A stretch of 5,911 bases of DNA from Comamonadaceae bacterium. Its GTDB lineage: Bacteria; Pseudomonadota; Gammaproteobacteria; Burkholderiales; Burkholderiaceae_C. Shown one piece after another: positions 1 to 5,158 of the stretch. How positions within the stretch are numbered: the stretch's first letter is position 1; every line of letters starts with the position of its first letter. The stretch lies in assembly GCA_027490555.1 (NCBI GenBank), contig JAIXXW010000227.1:1-5911 (forward strand). Direction: 5' to 3'. Both the position numbers and the translations under genes were made by a program. The notes under the pieces were generated by a model. That model did no database searches, was not told where the DNA came from, and was given only the letters and a program-made list of their open reading frames with translations.

Positions 1-552
1 ACGCTGCGCATCCTGGGCATCGATCCGGGCCTGCAGACGACCGGCTTTGGCGTGATCGACATCAGCGGTTCACGCCTGAGCTATGTGGCCAGCGGGGTGA
101 TCCAGACCACCCGCGAAGAGATGGGCAATCTGCCTGCACGGCTCAAAGTCCTCTACGAGGGCATTCGTGAAATCAGCCAGCGCTACCAACCCGATGTGGC
201 CTCGGTCGAGATCGTTTTTGTCAACGTCAACCCGCAGGCGACTTTGCTGCTGGGTCAGGCCCGTGGTTGTTGTGTCACCGCGCTGGTCTCCTCGGGCCTG
301 CCGGTGGCCGAATACACCGCCTTGCAGATGAAGCAGTCGGTGACGGGCCACGGACGGGCCGCCAAATCCCAGGTGCAGGAAATGGTCAAGCGCCTGCTGC
401 AGTTGCCCGTGCTGCCGCGGCAAGACGCCGCCGATGCCCTGGGCATGGCCATCACCCATGCCCATGCCAGCCCGTCGATGAACAAACTGGCGGCGCAGGG
501 CGTGCTCAACCGCAAAACCCACGGCATGTTCAGAAGTGGCCGCAGCCACTGA
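1..552 (+). CDS. ruvC: Holliday junction resolvase RuvC (5' end cut by window edge)
   Basis: RuvC is the dimeric endonuclease that cuts Holliday junctions symmetrically, working with the RuvAB branch-migration motor in recombinational repair. The frame is open from base 1 and gives 183 residues before TGA at 550-552. E. coli RuvC has 173 residues, so only the start codon and perhaps a few residues are missing. All four acidic metal-binding residues of the RNase H-like fold are visible: Asp in LGIDPG (bases 22-24), Glu in SVEIVF (208-210), and two Asp in QDAADALG (424-426 and 433-435). The Phe three residues after the Glu, which matches the base-flipping Phe of the E. coli enzyme, is present. 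LLLGQARG and AITHAH are further family signatures. A GTG at 52 is in frame but would remove the first catalytic Asp, so it is not the start. The gene converges with panC. No ruvA or ruvB is visible. Confidence 0.96.
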   Translation, partial: TLRILGIDPGLQTTGFGVIDISGSRLSYVASGVIQTTREEMGNLPARLKVLYEGIREISQRYQPDVASVEIVFVNVNPQATLLLGQARGCCVTALVSSGLPVAEYTALQMKQSVTGHGRAAKSQVQEMVKRLLQLPVLPRQDAADALGMAITHAHASPSMNKLAAQGVLNRKTHGMFRSGRSH

Positions 553-553
553 T

Positions 554-570
554 GCCGGCCTGGGCCCGGC
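554..570. terminator. Possible weak hairpin between convergent ruvC and panC
   Basis: The 19-base gap between the stop codons of ruvC (+) and panC (-) contains GCCGG (554-558) and its reverse complement CCGGC (566-570), which can form a 5-bp all-GC stem with a 7-base loop. An alternative inner pairing GGCC/GGCC is also possible. A hairpin here could end transcription in either direction. Only a loose T-containing tract (TTCAGATTTC) follows on the + strand, and no T-run follows on the minus strand, so this is not a classical intrinsic terminator. In DNA this rich in GC, short inverted repeats of this kind also arise by chance. Confidence 0.25.
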
Positions 571-571
571 T

Positions 572-1420
572 TCAGATTTCGAAGTTGTCAATCAGCCGGG
601 TGTGGCCCAATTTGGCCGCGCCCAGGACCACCAGGGCGTCGCCCGCTTGCGGGGCTTGCAGGTCATGGCGGCGGCGCACGGTCAGGTAGTCGGGCTGCCA
701 GCCGCGCTGGCGCAGCCCCGCCATCGCCTTGGCTTCCAGGCTGGGCAGATGGGTGGCCAGCGCCTCGGCCGCGGCCAAGGCATCGCGCCCCAGGGCGCGC
801 AGGGCCAGGCTCAACTGCAGGGCCTCGGCGCGTTCGGCCTCGCTCAGGTAGCCATTGCGCGAGCTCAGGGCCAGACCGTCTTCGGCGCGGCAGGTGTCCA
901 CCCCCATGATCTCGATGGGCAGGGCGAACTGGCGCACCATCTGGCGGATCACCATGAGTTGCTGGTAGTCCTTTTTGCCAAAAGCAGCCACGCCTTGGGA
1001 TTTGCCAGCGAACACGCAGCTGAACAATTTCATCACCACGGTGGACACACCGGTGAAAAAACCGGGCCGGAATTGGCCTTCCAGAATGTCGCCCAGGGCC
1101 GGATCGGCATGCACCTTGACGGTTTGGGGCTCAGGGTAGAGGTCGGTTTCACGGGGCGCGAAGACGACATCGCAGCCCGCCGCCTCCAGCTTGGCGCAGT
1201 CGGCTTCCCAGGTGCGGGGGTAACTGTCGAAGTCCTCGTGCGGCAGAAATTGCAGGCGGTTCACAAAGATGCTGGCCACGGTGCAGTCACCCTGAGGCTT
1301 GGCCAGGTCGATCAGGTGGATGTGGCCTGCATGCAGATTGCCCATGGTGGGCACAAAGGCGGGGCGCTGGCTGGGGGCCAGATGCCGGCGCAGTTCTTCA
1401 ATCGATCGGGCGATGCGCAT
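572..1420 (-). CDS. panC: Pantothenate synthetase (pantoate--beta-alanine ligase)
   Basis: PanC catalyses the ATP-dependent joining of pantoate to beta-alanine through a pantoyl-adenylate, the last step of pantothenate (vitamin B5) synthesis, in the cytoplasm. The product is 282 residues, against 283 in E. coli. Signatures in order: PTMGNLHAGH at about residues 24-33 (the HxGH adenylylation motif, with Met26, His30 and His33), IFVNRLQF (51-58, Gln57 for pantoate binding), RPGFFTGV (118-125), FGKKDYQQL (147-155) and the KMSKS-like LSSRNG (185-190), ending in RLIDNFEI. The ATG at 1420 is chosen because it gives family length and has GAAGG (1432-1436) upstream. An in-frame GTG at 1438 would add six residues and overlap the panB stop. 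Arg55 stands where E. coli has Pro, and the segment before FGKKD (about 137-143) is a few residues longer than in E. coli. panB lies 14 bases upstream. Confidence 0.97.
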   Translation of the reverse strand: MRIARSIEELRRHLAPSQRPAFVPTMGNLHAGHIHLIDLAKPQGDCTVASIFVNRLQFLPHEDFDSYPRTWEADCAKLEAAGCDVVFAPRETDLYPEPQTVKVHADPALGDILEGQFRPGFFTGVSTVVMKLFSCVFAGKSQGVAAFGKKDYQQLMVIRQMVRQFALPIEIMGVDTCRAEDGLALSSRNGYLSEAERAEALQLSLALRALGRDALAAAEALATHLPSLEAKAMAGLRQRGWQPDYLTVRRRHDLQAPQAGDALVVLGAAKLGHTRLIDNFEI

Positions 1421-1431
1421 GGGTCCAAACG

Positions 1432-1436
1432 CCTTC
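1432..1436 (-). promoter_or_regulatory. panC ribosome-binding site overlapping the panB stop
   Basis: On the minus strand GAAGG lies 11 bases before the panC ATG and shares its GA with the panB TGA stop (1437-1435). A ribosome ending panB therefore sits on the panC initiation region, which suggests translational coupling of the two pathway enzymes. The spacing is a little longer than ideal. Coupling itself is inference. Confidence 0.5.
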
Positions 1437-2304
1437 ACCAGGCGTGCAATGCATTGTCGGGGAAACTGCCGTCCTTGACGGCGCGCACATAAGCGCTCAT
1501 GGCCTCGAGCACGCTCTGCTGACCGGCCATGAAGTTGCGGACGAATTTGGGGTTTTTGCCCAGGTTGACACCGAGCATGTCGTGCATCACCAGCACCTGG
1601 CCAGCGGTGCCCTGGCCTGCGCCAATGCCGATGGTGTGACAGCGTGGCAGCGCATCGGTGAGCTGGGCCGACAGGGCCGCGGGCACCATCTCCAAAACCA
1701 GCATGCTGGCGCCGGCGTCTTGCAAGGCGAGGGCGTGCTGGCGCAAGGTGTCGGCCGCATCGCCTCGGCCTTGCACCCGGTAGCCCCCCAGCGCGTGCAC
1801 GGTCTGGGGCGTCAGTCCCAGGTGCGCGCACACCGGGATGCCCCGCTCCACCAAAAACCGCACGGTCTCGGTGGTCCAGCCACCGCCTTCGAGCTTGACC
1901 ATGTGCGCACCCGCCTGCATCAGGACGGTGGCGCTGCGCAGGGCCTGTTCGCGCGACTCCTGGTAGCTGCCAAACGGCAGATCGCCAATGATCCAGGCCG
2001 TGCCTTGCACGCGCCGCACGCCCCGGGCCACGCTCTCGGTGTGGTAGCGCATGGTCTCCAGGCTCACCCCCACGGTGCTGGGCAGGCCCTGGCACACCAT
2101 GCCCAGCGAATCGCCCACCAAAATGCATTCGACACCGGCCGCATCGGCCACGGCCGCGAAGGTGGCGTCGTAGGCGGTGAGCATGGTGATCTTCTCGCCC
2201 CGTTCGCGCAACTCGTTCAGGCGCGGCAGGCTGATGGGTTTGCGCGCTGCGACCGGCGAAGCGGGCGGGAGTGTGCCGTAGGGCGTGACGTGGGATGAAG
2301 ACAT
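1435..2304 (-). CDS. panB: 3-methyl-2-oxobutanoate hydroxymethyltransferase (ketopantoate hydroxymethyltransferase)
   Basis: PanB transfers a hydroxymethyl group from 5,10-methylene-tetrahydrofolate to alpha-ketoisovalerate, making ketopantoate, the first committed step of pantothenate synthesis. From the ATG at 2304 the product is 289 residues, a TIM-barrel decameric enzyme by family. Motifs: MLTAYDATF (41-49), LVGDSLGM with metal ligand Asp65, IGDLPFGSY with Asp108, VKLEGG with Glu139, HLGLTPQ (161-167), GGYRVQGRG (173-181), LVLEMVP with the catalytic Glu205, and GIGAG followed by VLVMHDMLG. E. coli PanB has 264 residues; the excess is a roughly 20-residue Ser/Pro/Ala-rich N-terminal tail before KPISLPRLNELR. 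The frame is open further, to a TTG at 2340 that overlaps the scpA stop, but 2304 is the only ATG available. No Shine-Dalgarno-like sequence precedes it closely. panC follows after 14 bases. PanE and PanD, needed to complete the pathway, are not in the window. Confidence 0.97.
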   Translation of the reverse strand: MSSSHVTPYGTLPPASPVAARKPISLPRLNELRERGEKITMLTAYDATFAAVADAAGVECILVGDSLGMVCQGLPSTVGVSLETMRYHTESVARGVRRVQGTAWIIGDLPFGSYQESREQALRSATVLMQAGAHMVKLEGGGWTTETVRFLVERGIPVCAHLGLTPQTVHALGGYRVQGRGDAADTLRQHALALQDAGASMLVLEMVPAALSAQLTDALPRCHTIGIGAGQGTAGQVLVMHDMLGVNLGKNPKFVRNFMAGQQSVLEAMSAYVRAVKDGSFPDNALHAW

Positions 2305-2319
2305 GCGCAGTGCAGGGGC

Positions 2320-2333
2320 GGCTGGCGCCAGCC
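2320..2333. repeat. 14-base perfect palindrome in the scpA-panB gap
   Basis: GGCTGGCGCCAGCC is its own reverse complement and fills much of the 32-base gap between the scpA stop (2337) and the panB ATG (2304). In the minus-strand transcript it could form a 5-bp stem with a 4-base GCGC loop, and flanking GGGGC and GCCCC (2335-2331 and 2319-2315) offer a competing outer pairing. No T-run follows, so it does not look like a terminator. It could be a translation-affecting hairpin or a protein site, or it could be chance in GC-rich DNA. Confidence 0.35.
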
Positions 2334-2336
2334 CCT

Positions 2337-3188
2337 TCAATGGGGGGTGTAGGCCAGGCGGACGTAAATGGGGGCAAAAGCTTCGGCCTGGGTGATCTCG
2401 ATCAGGGACTCTTTGGCCAGCTCCAGCAGGGCAATGAAGGTGACCACCAGCACCGGGGTGCCCAAGCTGGGGTCGAACAGGTGCTCGAACTCGACAAACT
2501 TGCGGTCCTGCAGGTGCTTGAGAACAATGCTCATGTGCTCGCGAACGCTCAGTTCTTCGCGACTGATCCGGTGGTGCTGCACCAAATTGGCCCGTTTCAG
2601 GATATCGCGCCAGGCCGATTGCAATTCGTCCAAGGCCACATCCGGGAAGCGCGGCTGCAGGCTTTGTTCGATGTAGACCTGCGCCTGCAGGAAGTCGCGG
2701 CCGTGTTGGGGGATCGCGTTCAGCTGCAGCGAGGCCAGCTTGATCTGCTCGTACTCCAGCAGGCGGCGCACCAACTCGGCCCGAGGGTCTTCGGCCTCTT
2801 CGCCTTCGGCCAGGCGCTTGGGCGGCAAGAGCATGCGGGACTTGATCTCGATGAGCATCGCGGCCATCAGCAGGTACTCGGCGGCCAACTCCAGGTTGCG
2901 CTGGCGAATTTCGTCCACATAGCTCAGGTACTGGCGCGTCACGCCTGCCATGGGGATGTCCAGGATGTTGAAGTTCTGCTTGCGGATCAGGTACAGCAAA
3001 AGGTCCAGCGGGCCTTCAAAGGCCTCCAGAAACACCTCCAGCGCGTCCGGCGGGATGTACAAATCCCTGGGCATGGAGAACAGGGGCTCGCCGTACAGGC
3101 GCGCCACCGCCACGTTGTCCACCACAACGGGCAAGACCGAATCCAGATCCGCAGGGACGGGTTCGTGTTCGGCGCTGGTCTGGCTCAT
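2337..3188 (-). CDS. scpA: Segregation and condensation protein A (SMC kleisin subunit)
   Basis: ScpA is the kleisin that bridges the heads of the SMC dimer and, with ScpB, forms the SMC-ScpAB condensin that organises and segregates the chromosome. The product is 283 residues. The N-terminal SMC-neck-binding part starts with the hallmark EAFEGPLDLLLYLI (about 55-68), followed by NFNILDIPM (72-80), YLSYVDEI and the helix AAEYLLMAAMLIEIKSRMLLP (102-122). An acidic stretch EGEEAED (128-134) opens the middle linker region. The C-terminal winged helix covers about residues 215-283 (VTFIALLELAKE, then FAPIYVRL). About 54 residues precede the FEGPLDLLL hallmark, far more than in the B. subtilis protein, which I recall as typical of betaproteobacterial ScpA. 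The ATG at 3188 is chosen because the frame upstream of it lies over the preceding small gene, whose stop is 17 bases away. The Shine-Dalgarno region is weak. scpB is not adjacent. Confidence 0.96.
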   Translation of the reverse strand: MSQTSAEHEPVPADLDSVLPVVVDNVAVARLYGEPLFSMPRDLYIPPDALEVFLEAFEGPLDLLLYLIRKQNFNILDIPMAGVTRQYLSYVDEIRQRNLELAAEYLLMAAMLIEIKSRMLLPPKRLAEGEEAEDPRAELVRRLLEYEQIKLASLQLNAIPQHGRDFLQAQVYIEQSLQPRFPDVALDELQSAWRDILKRANLVQHHRISREELSVREHMSIVLKHLQDRKFVEFEHLFDPSLGTPVLVVTFIALLELAKESLIEITQAEAFAPIYVRLAYTPH

Positions 3189-3205
3189 GCCTGGGAAGGG
3201 CTTGT

Positions 3206-3409
3206 TCAAGCCTTGGTCTGGTAAACGTAGGGTTGCTGGGGCACCCGTGCCGCTTTGGCGTTGGCGTGGAACTGGGCGTCCATGCCGGTGTCCCACAGCA
3301 GGGCCCTGCCTTGGCGCTGCTGGGCTTCGAGCTCAGGGCGCTCGGTTTTCAGCTGGTTCAGGAACTGGGTGGTGTCGGAGGTGTAATGGGGACGTGCAAA
3401 AGGGAACAT
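3206..3409 (-). CDS. DUF3460-like small conserved protein of unknown function
   Basis: This encodes a 67-residue soluble protein with no signal peptide or membrane segment. The sequence holds a Phe/Pro-containing start, SDTTQFLNQL (11-20), a charged helix-like part with RPELEAQQRQGRALLWD (24-40) and the tail VPQQPYVYQ (56-64). This pattern (S-D-x-T-x-F-L, then Q-R-x-G-R-A-L-L-W-D, then a Q-Q-P-Y-V-Y-Q tail) matches what I recall of the DUF3460 family found in betaproteobacteria. No function is known to me. It sits 30 bases after sulP and 17 bases before scpA in the same direction, so it is probably co-transcribed with scpA-panB-panC. The ATG at 3409 has no clear Shine-Dalgarno sequence (ACCGCCCCGCC precedes it). 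The reading frame is credited as real on protein-pattern match and on its fit between neighbours. The family name is from memory and untested. Confidence 0.85.
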   Translation of the reverse strand: MFPFARPHYTSDTTQFLNQLKTERPELEAQQRQGRALLWDTGMDAQFHANAKAARVPQQPYVYQTKA

Positions 3410-3436
3410 GGCGGGGCGGTCAATGCAAAAACAAGG

Positions 3437-3442
3437 ATTTTA
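3437..3442 (-). promoter_or_regulatory. Possible -10 element (TAAAAT) before the DUF3460-scpA-panBC genes
   Basis: On the minus strand TAAAAT matches the sigma70 -10 consensus TATAAT at five of six positions, in an island of AT-rich sequence within otherwise GC-rich DNA; its first three bases are the sulP stop codon. Transcription would start near 3430 and leave a leader of about 20 bases. No good -35 hexamer lies 16-18 bases upstream (CTACGG or neighbours), and there is no extended TG. This is a weak single-element prediction. Confidence 0.22.
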
Positions 3443-5116
3443 AGGCTTCGGTGGTGCCACCGTAGCGTCTTCCAGGCCCATGAGTTGGGCCAGTCCCGCG
3501 CGTTCGATCAGGGACCGTGGTTGGGGGTGGAGTCCGCACAACACCAGCCGGCCCCCGCGCTGGCTCAGGCTGCGTTGCACCTGCTCCAGGGCCTCCAGGC
3601 CGGTGGTGTCCAGGGACAGCAGCTGCCGCAGGTCCAGCCGCATCAGCAGGCCAGCTGGGGCAGTGTCGGCGGCATCTTGCAAAGCGTCCAGTTTGGACGC
3701 CGCGCCGAAAAACAAGGCGCCCGTCAGCCGGGCTTCCAGCCTGTGGCCTTCGTGGCGGGTGATGTCGACGCTGAACAGGCTGCTTTGCCGGCGCACAAAC
3801 AGCACGACGGCCAGCACCATACCCAATTGCAGGGCCACCGTCAGGTCAAAGACGATGGTCAACACAAACGTCGACACCATGATCAGGCGGTAATGCACGC
3901 TGAAGCGTTGGAGCCGCGCGAATTCGCGCCACTCTCCCATGTTCCAGGCCACAAACAACAACACCCCCGCCAGCACCGACAGCGGGATGTGTGCCGCCAG
4001 CGGTGCGGCCAGCAAGACCACGGCAGCCAGGGTCAGGGCATGCACCATCCCGGCCACGGGCGACACTGCACCCGAGCGGATGTTGGTCACTGTGCGGGCA
4101 ATCGTGCCGGTGGCAGGCATGCCGCCAAAAAATGGCACCACCGTGTTGGCAATGCCCTGGGCCATCAGCTCCTGGTTGGGGTCGTGCTTGGGGGTATCGC
4201 TGAGCTGGTCTGCCACGCGGGCGCACAGCAGGGACTCGATGGCGCCCAGCAGGGCGATCGTCAGCGTGGGCACCACCAGCTGTTTCACCGTCTCCCAGGA
4301 AAAAGCGGGCCAGGCCAGTACCGGCAGGCTGGCGGGGATGCCGCCGTAGCGAGAGCCGATGGTCTCGACCGGCAGCTGCAGTGCCCATGCCAGCAGCGAC
4401 AGGCTCAGCAGGGCCATCACCGGTGCCGGCAAGCGCGAGGTGGCTTGCAGCGCACTCACGCCCTGCAAGCTGCCGAGCTGGCGGCGAAACTGGGAGTCCA
4501 CCGCCCACAGGCGAGGCCATATGAACAGACCCAGCACGGCCAGTGCCGCCAGCGCAAAAGCATGGGGATTGAAACTGCCGATGGCACCGGACAGGGCACC
4601 GATCTGGCTGAAAAAATCCGCCGGCATGTTGTCGATCCTCAAGCCCATGGCGTCGCGCAGCTGGGACAGGCCAATCAGCACCGCAATGCCGTTGGTGAAC
4701 CCGATGACCACACCCACCGGGACATAACGCACCACCGAGCCCAGGCGCAGCCAGCCCAGCAGGAAGAGCAGCACACCGGCGCTGATGGTGGCGATCAGGA
4801 GGTTGGCCAAGCCATGGCGCTCGACGATGCCGTAAACGATGACGATGAAGGCACCCGCCGGTCCGCCAATTTGCACCGAGGTGCCGCCCAGGGCCGAAAT
4901 CAGGAAACCCGCGATGATGGCGGTCCACAAACCCACTTCGGGTGGCAGTCCACTGGCGATGGCAAAGGCCATGGCCAAAGGCAGTGCCACGATGCCCACC
5001 GTGGCACCGGCCCCCACATCGAGGACGAATTTCTGGCGGTTGTAGCCGCGCAGGTCTTGCAGCAGCCGCGGGCGAAAGGGCGCAAGGGAGGGCCAGGCAG
5101 AGGGCATGCGCTGCAT
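3440..5116 (-). CDS. SulP/SLC26 family anion transporter with C-terminal STAS domain (DauA-like)
   Basis: This is an inner-membrane secondary transporter of the SulP family, whose members move sulfate, bicarbonate or C4-dicarboxylates. The substrate cannot be read from this sequence. The 558 residues hold a short basic cytoplasmic N-terminus, then a long hydrophobic membrane region (about 33-445) that includes VALPLAMAFAIASGLPP (43-59), IGGPAGAFIVIV (83-94), VPVGVVIGFTNGI (132-144), LLGAIESLLCARVAD (289-303) and ANTVVPFFGGMPATGTIART (323-342). A STAS domain follows at about 455-550 with LTGALFFGA, LDLRQLLSLDTTG (Asp503) and GGRLVLCGL. From memory the membrane core resembles E. coli DauA (YchM), especially AIESLLCA, PFFGG and VAWNM. 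Residues about 203-228, between IWPRL and LPAPV, form a polar stretch longer than the matching DauA loop. The start at 5116 is supported by AGGGAG four bases upstream; an ATG three codons later (5107) would be spaced less well. It follows metG by 42 bases. Confidence 0.93.
   Translation of the reverse strand: MQRMPSAWPSLAPFRPRLLQDLRGYNRQKFVLDVGAGATVGIVALPLAMAFAIASGLPPEVGLWTAIIAGFLISALGGTSVQIGGPAGAFIVIVYGIVERHGLANLLIATISAGVLLFLLGWLRLGSVVRYVPVGVVIGFTNGIAVLIGLSQLRDAMGLRIDNMPADFFSQIGALSGAIGSFNPHAFALAALAVLGLFIWPRLWAVDSQFRRQLGSLQGVSALQATSRLPAPVMALLSLSLLAWALQLPVETIGSRYGGIPASLPVLAWPAFSWETVKQLVVPTLTIALLGAIESLLCARVADQLSDTPKHDPNQELMAQGIANTVVPFFGGMPATGTIARTVTNIRSGAVSPVAGMVHALTLAAVVLLAAPLAAHIPLSVLAGVLLFVAWNMGEWREFARLQRFSVHYRLIMVSTFVLTIVFDLTVALQLGMVLAVVLFVRRQSSLFSVDITRHEGHRLEARLTGALFFGAASKLDALQDAADTAPAGLLMRLDLRQLLSLDTTGLEALEQVQRSLSQRGGRLVLCGLHPQPRSLIERAGLAQLMGLEDATVAPPKP
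3445..3466 (-). terminator. Candidate hairpin/attenuator at the 3' end of sulP
   Basis: The last codons of sulP contain CGGTGG and CCACCG (3462-3457 and 3454-3449 in transcript order) separated by 2 bases. They are flanked, after one A-A mismatch, by GCT and AGC, giving a 22-base hairpin. The transcript continues with TTAAAATCC and then five T at 3431-3427. The T-run starts about 13 bases after the stem, further than in a canonical intrinsic terminator, so full termination is doubtful. Partial attenuation between sulP and the downstream genes is possible. Confidence 0.3.
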
Positions 5117-5120
5117 GTTA

Positions 5121-5126
5121 CTCCCT
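5121..5126 (-). promoter_or_regulatory. Shine-Dalgarno sequence of the sulP gene
   Basis: On the minus strand AGGGAG precedes the ATG at 5116 with a 4-base spacer (TAAC). It is the clearest ribosome-binding site in the minus-strand run and decides for 5116 over the in-frame ATG at 5107. Confidence 0.6.
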
Positions 5127-5158
5127 GCCGGACAGGCGGCCTGTGGGGCAGGTCGCGC

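Noticed and set aside
52..552. ruvC starting at the GTG at 52
   Set aside because: The frame is open to base 1 and the conserved LGIDPG motif with the first catalytic Asp lies upstream of 52.
1421..1438. GTG at 1438 as panC start (overlapping the panB stop as GTGA)
   Set aside because: It would add VKAFGP before the family-typical N-terminus and would leave GAAGG inside the coding region; the ATG at 1420 gives the expected length.
536..1492. Long + strand open frame (318 codons) over panC
   Set aside because: It is antisense to a fully conserved panC. High GC at third codon positions keeps shadow frames open, and its Gly/His/Gln-rich translation matches no family.
1444..2298. Long + strand open frame over panB
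   Set aside because: Antisense shadow of panB with His/Gly/Ala-rich low-complexity translation and no recognisable motif.
572..2377. A single 601-codon minus-strand frame that looks like a PanC with a large N-terminal fusion
   Set aside because: Only residues from the ATG at 1420 are PanC. The upstream part is the panB DNA read out of frame, giving Arg/Gly/Ala-rich nonsense. An automatic caller could mis-start panC here.
2295..3224. Long + strand open frame over scpA
   Set aside because: Antisense shadow of scpA with Gln/Leu/Val-rich translation; the minus-strand protein carries clear ScpA hallmarks.
3189..3296. N-terminal extension of ScpA upstream of 3188
   Set aside because: The extension overlaps the DUF3460-like gene in another frame and reads as Arg/Gly/Pro-rich noise.
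3846..4928. Minus-strand 360-codon frame inside the transporter gene
   Set aside because: It is a shadow of the SulP gene in another frame, rich in His, Arg, Gly and Cys, without membrane segments or motifs.
5132..5144. Inverted repeat ACAGGC-G-GCCTGT between metG and sulP as a terminator
   Set aside because: Only about a 5-bp stem with a 3-base loop, with no T-run after it on the minus strand; the next bases lead into the sulP ribosome-binding site.
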